In this document: piece by piece, positions 20,943 to 32,260 of the stretch | Layout: each line of letters starts with the position of its first letter | Numbering within the stretch: the first letter of the stretch is position 1 | Origin: Lindgomyces ingoldianus | Taxonomy: Eukaryota > Ascomycota > Dothideomycetes > Pleosporales > Lindgomycetaceae | Assembly: GCF_010093535.1 (NCBI RefSeq) | Contig: NW_022985172.1 | Coordinates: 194,660 to 258,659 of the forward strand | Direction: 5' to 3' | Length of the DNA: 64,000 nucleotides | Made by a program: the position numbers and the translations under genes | The notes under the pieces: generated by a model | Seen by the model: the letters and a program-made list of their open reading frames with translations, nothing else | What the model was told of the DNA's origin: nothing | Databases searched by the model: none

Positions 20943-21239
20943 TGTCCGTACGCAGCAGCAGCGTCGCGGCCTGGATACAAACAATCGCGCACGAGCAGGA
21001 TCACGTATCTATGTCACATGATGCTTGTGCGCGAACCTCTGTGCGCGAACATCTAGATATCCCCCTTTTCCTCTGTACAGAGGAAAGACAAGAGTAATAG
21101 AACTAAAAACATGTTGCCCTTACCTTACCTACCTTGTACGCTGTGCACACTGTACACTACTCTTACTTTTGCTACTTAAGTGCTTATACTATAAGCAGCT
21201 AGCTGTTAGAGCCTATTTAACACTAATTAGTAGTTAATT

Positions 21240-21910
21240 TAATTAACTATAAATTAGTAAGAGTAATAATAAAGTACCTACACTTTATAAAGTACTTTAT
21301 TTTATTACCTATTCCTTAGAAAGAGTAATAGCAGAGTACCTACACCTTACAAGGTACTTTGTTTAGTTACTTATTCTTTAGGATAGTAGATTAATCCTTT
21401 GCATTATACAGCAAGCTCTGCTACTGTACAAAGTAAAAAGGAGATAGTGTAAGACGCACACTAAAGCTACTAAAGCTGCACAACCTAGCAGCTAGATAAT
21501 AGCACATTAATTCTTTACATTATACAGCAAGCTCTGCTACTATATAAAGTAAGAAGGAGATAGTGTAAGGCGCACACTAAAGCTATTAAAGCTGCACAAC
21601 CTAGTAGCTAGACAACAGCAGTACCTGCGCGATCTACTGCACAAGTAATTAACCCTACACCTTATAAGGCACTTTGTTTTGTTACCTATCCCTTAAAAAG
21701 AGTAATAATAAAGCACTTACACTTTATAAAGTACTTTATTTAGTTACTTATTTTTTAGAATAGTAAATTAATTCTTTACATTATACAGTAAGCTTTGCTA
21801 CTGTATAAAGTAAGAAAGAGATAGTGTAAGGCGCACACTAAAGCTATTAAAGCTGCATGACCTAGCAGCTAGACAACAGCAGTACCTGTGTAATCTACTA
21901 GAAAAGTAAT
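21240..21910. repeat. Tandem sub-repeats in the 5' leader of Copia E
   Basis: Two interleaved units recur: one around AAAGTACCTACAC...AAGTACTTT (near 21258, 21318, 21705) and one of about 118 bp starting TTAATCCTTTGCATTATACA (near 21391, 21509, 21769). The same array appears inverted in Copia D at about 45890-46440. Confidence 0.75.
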
Positions 21911-22479
21911 TAACTATACTATTATAATAAAATTTTACTAGCAACTAATAACTCTATGTAATAATAGAAAAAATAAAGAATAATTCCTATTATATAAATA
22001 ACTTATAAAGGATATAGGGATATTAGAGGCAACACTACAGAACAAGACTAGCCTAGAGTACTAAAATAATAAAATTAATATATTAAAAGCTCTAATAAGC
22101 CTATAGACTTAATTATATATAAGTTACATAATTACTAATCTATATATAATAACTTAAAAAGGCGCTACCTTTCTAAGTGCATATATAAAGAATTTTAAAG
22201 GATAAACACTATAAAACTTCTTAGCACTTAGCTATATATTTAAAAGGGAGCTTATATAAGTGCTAAAAGACAAGGGAATTACACTACAGCTAAGCACTAA
22301 AGGTACCTAAGCCTAGAAGCTGTATAATATAGCATAAAAGAAAGTAATTGCACTAAAAAAGCTTTATATATAACCTTTATTACTATATAAGGCTTTGCAC
22401 AGAAGCAGACTAAACATAATGCTGCTATTAACACTAAATGTACTAGCATTACCTGCTTTTACACCTTAGCTAGCACTAC

Positions 22480-25400
22480 ACTAATTACTGTACAAACAAT
22501 ACATGCTACCCTACCCAACGCCTGCTCCACACCCTCAATTGTACACACCACCGCCTGCAGTAGTGTATGCACCACTAATACCACCTGCACAATCCATACC
22601 ACATTACAGCCTATACAAACTTCCACTCTAGAGGGAAACTGCTAAAGAAAAACTTCTAGTAGACAAAATTATATAATTTTAAAAAGCATAAAAAAAAATA
22701 ATAACTATATAAGTTAACTATATAACATTTTTATAAATAAAATAAGGATTTTTATTAATTTATGTTAATAGCTAAATATTTAGAAAACTTAGTACATAGA
22801 CATCTTTCTAGACATCCTAAAAAGTTAGGCAAATATGTACTATATGCACAACATAAGCCCTAGACATAACTAAAAGCATTTATATAACACCTTAAGTAGT
22901 TACTTTAACACTAATGTAAACTATAGCTAGTACTAGACAGACTAGACAATAATAACTTTTATATAATGCTAATAAAAAAACTTTAACAAGAGTTTATATA
23001 AAGTTCTTAAAATAATAATTAATAAGCTTACACTTATATAAAAAGCACTAAAAATAAAATTTTAAAAAAATGTTCTACTACACACTGCTATTGTATAAGC
23101 CTGTTAAAGACAACTAGAACTAGAACATACTATGTTTACTATTAAGCTCTTATGCAAAGCCCTATTTAGTAACTTATAGGCATTACTTTAAGTTACTATA
23201 AACTAAAGGGTAAACTAATACTTTTAGAAACTGCCTAATACATACTATATAAACTACTAATATAACTCTGCATAATAAAAGTCTGCATAACAAGAAGAAA
23301 GCTTTTTTTTATGTAAAAAAAAATAATATAAAAGATCTTTATCTAGGTTTAGGCTATAATCTAGAGACAACTGCATATAGATAAAGAAGTGCTTTATCTG
23401 CTATAAAAAAATATTAGTTATTAAACTACTTTTATAATAACTATATATAAGCAAAAAACTAGTATGTTACTTTATATAAAGATTTCTATAATAAGACTTT
23501 ATTATATAAAGCTATTACTTTATACATCTAAGACTTTAAAGGTTACCCTAAAAAAAAATAATTTACATAATATAAAGAAAATAGAATAAAAGAGTAAAAA
23601 TACTAAAAAAGCTGTTAACTACCTTACTTTTACTGCCTATTTATACTATGTAATAGAAAAGGACATCTACAGCATTAAACCTAAAGAATATGCTAAGTAG
23701 TTTATCTTTAATAACTAATACTATATAGTATACTAAGGCAAACTATAAGATATAGGCATAGTAAAAATTTTTACTATTAGTAAGTTTTAACTTAAGGCGT
23801 ATATATAAAAAAACTTATATATAGAAATTAATTAAACACCTAGCTAAACAGATAGTAGCTTTAAAAGCTAGACACTAAAAAGATTAATTAGTACTATATA
23901 AATCTAGAACTTAATTAGTCTAGTTATATACTACATTCTAGAGACTTTAACACTATTTTTACTATTACTAGCAGATGCTAACTAACTTAGAGCATACTTT
24001 AATAACATTTTAAATATTATTATACATAAAGACAAAACTATAGTACTTATTATATAAAAATAAAAACACTTTTTTTTTAATATTAGTAAAAAAAAATTTA
24101 TGTCTTTTTTTACTAAATTAAAACTTTACTGCCTTTACTACTAATTTAGACACCCTTGCATAGAGAGACTCTAAAAGATGCTAACTAGCGCTAGCTATAA
24201 CATTAATGCTGCAGTGCTAGAAGAGATTAAGAAGTTCTGCTACCTCTACTAATTATATAACTAGGCCCTATAAAGATTTAAGTTTATAATTAAAAATAAC
24301 ACCTACTTTAACTATAAAGTTATTATTAATGTTATATAAATTAATAATAAAGATGTTTTATATATTATTAATATAAACACATTATTTTAAGCTACTACAT
24401 TCCTAAAATCTATATCTGCACAAGATACCTAGAATGCACTATGTAAATGCTAGATTAACACTTATTAAGGACCTCTAGACTATATTATGCATAACCTTAG
24501 TATAAACTTTACTTTAGAGGATTTTTAAGCTTGTGTAAAAATTATAGAAGCTATATATAGGCAGATGCCTATAAAAGCACATTAAGTAGTTAGAAAAGTT
24601 AAGCGCGTGCACACACCTCTTTAACAAGTGTTTAACATCCTAAAGACTAAGCTAGGTAACTGTACAGATAATAAGGCTATTCTATAGATAGCAGTTAAGG
24701 CTTTAAACAACATAGCTAGCCTACACAGTCTAGTACCCACGCTGCTAGTCTTTAAGGCATACCTAAGAATTAACCTAAACTCTCTACTATTACTAGACAT
24801 TATTATATAAGTAAGCGCTATATAAAAAGTAATAAAGATACTTTAAAAAGACTATATAAAAGTAAACATTAATTATGTAATTAACACTTATAATAGCCTT
24901 ATAATATATAAAGTTCTTAACCTCTCTCTTAGCTTAAAGATTATAGCATAAAAAAAGAAAAAAGGCTAGACTAGCTTATATAAGATTAAGAGTATTAAAA
25001 AGAGAAACATTATTATTAAAAGAAAAAATAGCCTACTAAAGCTTTAATATACATAGGTTAAACTATACTATAAAGAAAAAAAAAAGACAGCTTACTTATA
25101 ATAAATAACCTAAATAAACTAATCTCTATATAAAAGAATTTTTTAAAGAAGAGAAAAAAAAAATAGCTTTATAAAAATGTTATAAAAGTAGAACTAAAGC
25201 CTACTATAGACTAAGCCTCTTAAAATAGCAATGCTGCACTAGTGCAAAGGGAAAATATAGATACTAGAAGAAGTAAAAGGTAAAGGAAACCTGCATAAAG
25301 TCTAGACTAGGTATTTTTAACCTAGAAAAAAAAATAATTAGGCTTTATTTATTAAGCTTTATATAAATAGTGTAATTACTATACCTAGAAAACTATTTAA

Positions 25401-26900
25401 GAAATTAGACTGCATAGAGATAAACATTTTAATTACTAATAGCACTTTTAAAGTTATAGTATATAACTTAATAAAGTATAAAGGTTAAATTTTTAACCTT
25501 TACTTTATATAAAAAGTAAAAGGTAAAATAACCTAACTATATAAAAAATTCTGCCTAGTGTTTACTAGCTACTTAGATAAAGAGAAAAAAGAAATTTTTA
25601 CTTAGTTACTAACTATTTAAAGAATAAGCTAGAGACTACTTTTAGCTATAAAAGTAAGCCTAAGAGCTATATATAAAATGCATTTTAAACTATATAATAT
25701 TATATAAGTATACATCTAATTAATAAATAAGCTTATGCGCACGCTGTACACAAAGCTACTAAAAAAGATACACTAGAGCTTTCTACTAAATACAATACTC
25801 TAGGTTGTACAACCTTTATATAGAGCTGCTAAATTAGGACTGTATTAGTTTAAGACATACTATAACTACTATAAAAAAAAGCTATATATGCACATCTTTT
25901 TATATAACCTCTACCTCTTAATTACTAATAAAGAAAAGCACACTTTTAGTATTACTAGCTTATAAATAAATAATACTTTAAGCATTATAATAAAAAATTT
26001 TGCATAAAAAGAAAAAAAAAAAACTATAAAAAGTAAAGTTTTATATAAAAAGTAAGACTATTTTAGTAAAAAAGCAACTTATTAAGTTTAATAGTAAAAA
26101 AATTAAACTTACACATAACATAGTAGTCTTTACTTAAAAAAGATAAGTAAGCTACTTTTATATAATTAACCTAGAAAATAAAAATGCTGCATAATAATAT
26201 ATTAAGTAACATGTAAGAGAGGCATACATTATATTTATGTGTTAACTAAAGGTAGTATTTAACTTATCTATTACTACATAAACTATAGACCCTTTATATA
26301 ATAACATTAATACACTTAATGTATAAATCTAATAGTAGATAGATAATAGTAAGCATAGTCTTACCTTCTTACTATTATAGCTTAATTATGTAAAGCTATT
26401 TATTTTTATAAATAAATTATTTACTAATAATAAAAACCTTAGCTTATAGCTAGAATTTTTAATTATATTAAGTAATAAGAACTATATAAAGTAAAGTAAC
26501 TACTTTAAAATACTAGGTAACATTATACACTAAAATTTTACTAAGTGTAAAAGAGTAACTAAGAGTGTCCTTACTAGTAAACTATATAAAATAGTTAAAA
26601 AGTTTAATAATATAATTACACTTAGTATAACTTTATAGTAAATTATATAAATACTTAAACTACTACTAATTCTAGTAGTAATCTGCATAGATTTAAAGTT
26701 TTTATATAATTACTTTATTAAGCTAAGCACTACTAGTAAAAAGTAACTTATAATTAACATTATATTACTTTATAAATTATATAAAAAAAGAGAAATTACT
26801 AAAATAAAGTAAATTAATAGTAAAAATAACTTAGTAGATGTATGTATAAAAAAAACACTAAACTAAGCTTTTTAATTATTAGTCCTAACTAACTGCCTCT
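22480..26900 (+). pseudogene. Copia E gag-pol remnant
   Basis: Protein-level traces on the plus strand despite stops every few codons. A proline-rich gag stretch is readable at about 22500-22630 (PTPAPHPQLYTPPPAVVYA). An integrase-region trace AVKALNNIASLHSLVPTLLV lies at about 24690-24760. The reverse transcriptase active-site block reads INNTLSI at 25966-25986, where the family has DD (the two Asn codons are 25969-25974). An RNase H trace LFIFINKLFTNNKNLSL follows at about 26395-26450. All catalytic changes are G-to-A or C-to-T. No functional protein is possible. Confidence 0.72.
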
Positions 26901-27582
26901 CTGTTTAGATAGAAGCATCTGTAGACTAGCTAGATTCTGTGCATAAAGATGCCTTAGACTAACTAGACTAATAACGCCTTTATATAAAGCCTATTTTTTT
27001 TATTTTATTTTTTTTTATATTATACATACTTATTTTTCTTATTATAAGAATCTATTACTGTTAGCACTATATAAAAAAAAAAAAAGCTAAAGGATTATAT
27101 AGTAAAGCTTAAAAAGTAAAGAATAAAAAAAAAAGCTATTTATATAGTATAACTAGCCTATTCTAATGCACAGCATTACTAAGGCAAGTCCTAATAAAAT
27201 AAGGTAGAGTAAAGGTAAAACATAATTAAATAAACTTACATAGATAGAAGAGAGGTAACACGTATAGAAGGTAACTCTTTAGATAAAAAGAAAAGTTGCT
27301 AGTGTCTATACACAGCAGCAGTGTTGCAGCCTAGATACAAACAATTGCGCACAAGCAGGATCACGTATCTATGTTACATAATGCTTATGTGTAAACCTCT
27401 GTGCGTGAACATCTAGATATCCCCTTTTTTCTTTATATAGAGGAAAGATAAGAGTAATAAAACTAGAAACATGTTGCCCTTACTTTACCTACTTTGTACA
27501 CTGTGCACACTGTACACTACTCTTACTCTTGCTACTTAAGTGCTTATACTATAAGCAGCTAGCTGTCAGAGCCCATTTAACA

Positions 27583-27786
27583 AAAAAAGTATATAAATAG
27601 TAATAATTTTACTATCTTTATAGTATTATAAAAAATAAAGTAAGTTATTAGTAAATCTTACTATACTTAATATATTTAAGTTTATAAAGTTAAGTAAAAT
27701 CTTTTTTAAAACATACTAACTAGTTAGTTATAATTTTTTTATTAGTTTATATATTTTATATATATATATTTTTTTACAAAAAAGTA
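27583..27786. other. AT-rich sequence between Copia E and the Fot1-like palindrome
   Basis: Low-complexity A/T sequence, nothing recognised. Confidence 0.4.
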
Positions 27787-27788
27787 TA

Positions 27789-28888
27789 ACGTACTTCATA
27801 GGCGAGTTGCTCACACACCTGAGTTGCTTACTTTTGCTAAGACCCCACTAAACTACCCTTCCTACACTAATGCATTCCCCACAACACTACTTAGACGCGC
27901 TAAAAAAATGTTAGATACAGCTTACGCTCTAAGCTTTTAAATAAGACATAAAACTCTTAAAGAAATGTGCTATAGCTATATGTAAAGTCTTATAAAAGAC
28001 AATAAATAACTATAGCGCTAGACAACCTTTATAAGCTAATTCTACAGCTAAATTACAGAGGCTAGGTAATAAAAAGGAGCAGGTGATTATTAAGACTATA
28101 CTTAAGCTATATGCGCAAGGAATTTCCCCTTAGATAGCATTTATGGCTAATATAGCTAATTCTTTGCGCGCTAAGCGTAATCTAGGCCATGTTTGCATAA
28201 ACTAGCCTAGTACGTTTGTAAAGTGTTATTTAAAGCTTAAAGTAAAGTTTTAAGCGTAAGTATAGTTAAGAGATATCTAGCTAATTATAAACCCTGTCTT
28301 GCTAAAGTTGTACGTGTTATTATCCTAGATGCTATACTTAGCTTTAATATTCTCTACAAGGCTAAACCTGCCCTAAATTACCCTAGAACTCTTACAGAGG
28401 GCTCTCTTATAGTTATACTTACGCTTAAATGTTACTTTAAGCTCTAAATAACGCTTTATAAACGTACTAGGCTAGTTTATGTAAACATGGCCTAGATTAT
28501 GCTTAGCGCGTAAAGAATTAGCTATATTAGCTATAAATGCTATCTAAGGGGAAATTCCTTGCGCATATAGCTTAAGTATAGTCTTAATAATCACCTGCTT
28601 CTTTTTATTACCTAGCCTTTATAATTTAGCTGTAGAATTAGCTTATAAAGGTTATCTAGTGCTATAGTTATTTATTATCTTTTATAGGACTTTACACATA
28701 GCTATAGCACATTTCTTTAAGAGTTTTATGTCTTATTTAAAAGCTTAGAGCGTAAGCTGTATCTAACATTCTTTTAGCGCGTCTAAGTAGTGTTGTGGGG
28801 AATGCATTAGTGTAAAAAGGGTGGTTTAGTAGGGTCTTAGCAAAAGTAAGCAACTCAGGTGTGTGAGCAACTCGCCCATGAAGTACGT
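27789..28888. mobile_element. Palindromic (fold-back) Fot1/Pogo-like DNA element
   Basis: 1100 bp, begins ACGTACTTCATAGG and ends with its near-complement, flanked by a TA target duplication (27787-27788 and 28889-28890), as for Tc1/mariner-Fot1 elements. The inverted arms are very long (about 27789-28275 and 28395-28888) around a spacer of about 120 bp. Each arm contains the N-terminal helix-turn-helix part of a Fot1/Pogo transposase: on the plus strand at about 28080-28260 one reads EQVIIKTILKLYAQGISP and STFVKCYLKLKVKF, and the other arm has the same inverted. The catalytic DDE part is absent, so it is non-autonomous. Confidence 0.82.
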
Positions 28889-28890
28889 TA

Positions 28891-29190
28891 CTTAATATAA
28901 GTATACTTTAATATTAATTTATATTTAGTTTACTTTAGTATATGTTATATAAAACATATTTAAATTATAGTTAGCTATATTTATTCTATATTTTTTTTTA
29001 GCTATATTAGTGTGTTAGAGATTAGTATTAGCTATGCTTAGTTATAGGCTATAATTATTTANNNNNNNNNNAATAAAGTTAAGTTATAGTTAAAGCTAAT
29101 ATAAAAACTTATTAAATAAGTTTTAAGTAACCTAAAATATAATAATTTATAAAAATTATTATAAACTATTCTTAAACCTAAATAACCTAC
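28891..29190. other. AT-rich sequence containing a 10-N assembly gap (29062-29071)
   Basis: RIP-like A/T sequence on both sides of ten Ns. No gene seen. The gap means continuity between 29061 and 29072 is not proven. Confidence 0.6.
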
Positions 29191-29470
29191 TGTAACGGCG
29201 CAGGCAAGACAATGGGTCCGAATGCGGTATGAATCCCCTCAGAGGCATATGGGAGTGCGTGGGGACTCAGAGACCTGGGAATACCAATGACACCTATAGG
29301 CCTTGTACGTAGGATATCAGAAAACTACCGAGCTAGCTACAGGGCGAGGTGCGACTAAATACATGAAGGAATAGAGGTACAGCAGGGGTCGGGGCCAGGT
29401 CGGGGTCGGGGCCGATACAGGGGCCTTCTAGAGGTTCCGGGCGACCTGAGATGGAACGAGAATCGTTACA
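29191..29470. mobile_element. GC-rich solo LTR, not RIP-mutated
   Basis: 280 bp with perfect inverted ends TGTAACG...CGTTACA and a 5-bp target duplication CCTAC (29186-29190 and 29471-29475). Composition is strikingly richer in G and C than anything nearby, with short internal repeats of GGGGTCGGGGCC type (about 29386-29425). No relative of this LTR occurs elsewhere in the window. No internal region, so it is a solo LTR of an unidentified family. Confidence 0.85.
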
Positions 29471-29475
29471 CCTAC

Positions 29476-29740
29476 TATAAAGATAAAATAGTAGATAGCA
29501 TAGATAGCACTAAAAGTAAGCTTTTAAAAAAAGATAGAAGTGTATTATAAGAAAAATAAATTACTGCTAAGCCTTACTTGTTAAAATTTATGCTTATATA
29601 TAAAGCACAGGTTATGTAACCTCTAAACAGGCTAGGGGAGGCCATCCTATCCCGCTCTAGGACATCCCGCCTTACACCTACCTTAATGTGCTAACTATTG
29701 CTCTAAGCAAGCTTTGCTTTTACAGATTATTTATAAACTG
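29476..29740. other. Degraded sequence with a short unmutated patch, nothing recognised
   Basis: Mostly AT-rich. A GC-richer patch at about 29625-29690 (CTAGGGGAGGCCATCC and following) is out of keeping with its surroundings but too short to classify. Confidence 0.35.
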
Positions 29741-29984
29741 TTGTAGTATTTTATAATTAATACTTATAATAGCTTTATAATATATAAAGTTCTTAACTTT
29801 TTTTTAGCTTAAAAATTATAGCATAAAAAAAGAAAAAAGGCTAAACTAGCCTATATAAAATTAAAAGCATTATAAAAAGAAACATTATTATTAAAAAAAA
29901 ATAGCCTACTAAAGCTCTAATATACACAGGTTAAACTATACTATAAAAAAAAAAAGACAACTTACTTATAATAAATAACTTAGA
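29741..29984 (+). mobile_element. Copia H, 5'-truncated fragment 1
   Basis: Homologous to Copia E about 24880-25115 (integrase end region) on the plus strand. It stops at 29984, where Copia D is inserted, and resumes at 46529; TTAGA is duplicated at the two edges. The 5' part of H is missing upstream of about 29750. Confidence 0.78.
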
Positions 29985-30231
29985 TGTTGAATAGGCTCTA
30001 ACAGCTAGCTGCTTATAGTATAAGCACTTAAGTAGCAAGAGTAAGAGTGGTGTACAGTGTGCACAGTGTATAAGGTAGGTAAGGTAAGGGCAATATATTT
30101 CTAGTTTTATTACTCTTATCTTTTCTTTATATAGAGGAAAAGAGGGATATTTAAATGTTTACGCACAAAGGTTTACACATAAGCATTATGTAACATAGAT
30201 ATGTAATTTTGCTTATGCGCAATTACTTATA

Positions 30232-31346
30232 ACGTACCTAACGGGTTGGCCGGCCACTTTTGCCAAGCCCCCACTAAAACCACCCCATTCTCTCGCAAAA
30301 CAGCCCACTTTAGCCCTGTATAAAGTAATACAACATAAGATATTATTTAGAGTCTACTTCTACTACTTGCTTATACATACGCAAGTTATGCCTAGTCTAA
30401 TTGCACTACCTGTATTACCTTTAACTTAGCTTACCTTTTTTAGCGCGCACCTGCGTCTTTAGCTTCTTCCTATTACTACACGCTCTAAACTCCTTTAGAG
30501 CAGTTAGACAAGCCTTATCTTTAACTATTAAAGTCTTTTTTGCCTAAATCTGCTTTCTTTTATATAATCTATGTTATGTAGTAGCTTTATTTACTGCTTA
30601 AAGCTCTATAATCTTATAGCCTACTTTATTATATTAATGCTTTAGATAACTATAGTCTACTTTTTATTACTTTACTATATTACCTTTAGCTGTCCTTGTC
30701 TCTCTAAAGCTATAATAACTGCTCTAGTTAATATCTAGCCTATTATAAAGCCTAACTTGTTAAAGTTATACCTGTCTTTATTCTAGATACTGTACTTAGC
30801 TTTTATGTTAGCTACTAGGCAAAACTAGCCCTAGATAACCTCTAGATCCTTATAAAGCGCTCTTTTGTAATTATACTTATAATTAAACTTTATTATAAAC
30901 TTAGGGCAGTGCTTAACTTACATACTAGTCTAGTTTAAGCTAACCTAGCCTAGATTGCGCTCTGCAGGTAAGGAATTAGCTATATTAGCTATAGCTATAA
31001 GCCTAGAGGGAAATCTGCGTGTAATAAGCTTAAGTATGTACTTAACAACTACTTTTTTTTTAAGCTTAGTTAGATTTCTTAATTTAGGCTAGCATTCTAC
31101 TTGTAAAGGCTGTCTAGCGCGTTAATTGCTTAGTGTTGTGTAAGAGACATTATAGATAGCTATAGCGCGTTGCAAGGAGAGTTTTAAGTCTTATTTAAGA
31201 GCCTAAAGAGCAAGCTGTATCTAACGTTCTTTAGAAGATTTAATCTAGTGTTGTTGTTAAGGCATTATGTAGATAGGTAGAGTTTAGTAGGGGCTTAGCA
31301 AAAGTGGCCGGCCAACCCGTGTGGCCAGCCAACCCGTTAGGTACGT
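30232..31346 (-). mobile_element. Fot1/Pogo-like DNA element, deletion derivative, inserted in an LTR of Copia D
   Basis: 1115 bp, ends ACGTACCTAACGGGTTGGCC and its complement (the right end carries an extra 17-bp duplication of GTGTGGCCAGCCAACCC type), TA target duplication at 30230-30231 and 31347-31348. The uninterrupted LTR of Copia I (55639-55918) shows the empty site. On the minus strand, the right part (about 30900-31090) encodes the N-terminal helix-turn-helix region and the left part (about 30430-30530) the basic C-terminus of a Fot1/Pogo transposase. The central DDE catalytic part is missing, so it cannot move on its own. Confidence 0.8.
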
Positions 31347-32260
31347 TATCTAGACTATAACACTGCTGCTGTGTATAAACACTAGCAACTTTTCTTTTTA
31401 TCTAAAGAGTTACTTTTTATACATGTTACCTTTCTTTTGTTTATGTAGGTTTATTTAATTATGTTTTACTTTTACTTTACCTTATTTATTAAGACTTACC
31501 TTAGTAATGCTGTATATTAAGATAAGCTAGTTACACTATGTAAATAGCTTTATAAATAGTGTAAAGCATTTTAAGCTATTATTATTTAGCCTTTATACAC
31601 TTACTTTATAAGTAATTTAGTAGTGTATAAACTATTTTATGCAAGGTTTTATGCTAGAATAGTGTAAAGTCTTTGTGTAAGTAGGTGTGTAAAGAAGTGT
31701 ATATAAAAAAATTTTTTTTTTTTTTACTTTTTTTTATTTTATTTTACTTTTTAAGCTTTACTGTTGAATAGACTCTCTGCTAGCTAGCACTTGGTGTCAG
31801 CAAATGCGTACGAGACGGAGAGGTTTGCACGGTGTAAACATCGCACAGGGGTGTTAGGTAACTAGTGTTAATTGCTTCTTGTTGTTTCTATTGTACAAAG
31901 GAAAGGGGTTGATATAGTCCTAAACTCTGCGCACAGATCTCTGTGCACAGGGATCTGGGCGCATCTAAGCCACGTGACTATTAACTAGGCGCCTAAATAT
32001 TACTATTTAGACATTAGCAACTTTTTATTTTTCCTTTATACAGGACTTGCCTTGTTTACACATACAGTAGACAGGTTGCTGTAGGGCCCTTTTTGCCTAT
32101 CTTATATAGGCTTAAGTCTGTTAACTAACGCTTTAACTCTAATAGTTAGTTAGTTATACAAAATTAGTTCCTTAAGAGCAGAGTTTAGCGCCTTCTTTAT
32201 ACAGGCATTTATAGAGTTGTCTCTTCTATTAATCTACCTAATTTCTATAATCTCCCTCTT

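Larger units (their letters stand above)
20943..27582 (+). mobile_element. Copia-type LTR retrotransposon E, complete but RIP-degraded
   Basis: 6640 bp with two 280-bp LTRs (20943-21222 and 27303-27582) starting TGTC and ending TTTAACA, flanked by AAAAA on both sides (weak as a target duplication because it is a homopolymer). The 5' leader holds tandem sub-repeats (about 21240-21910). Order on the plus strand is gag, integrase, reverse transcriptase, RNase H, as in Ty1/Copia. A purine-rich tract (AGAAAAG) lies just before the 3' LTR. Nearly all C in CpA context has become T. It serves as the uninterrupted reference for copies D, H and I. Confidence 0.88.

Noticed and set aside
29615..29676. 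A second small solo LTR (TGTAAC...TTACA)
   Set aside because: Only 62 bp and no target duplication at its edges.
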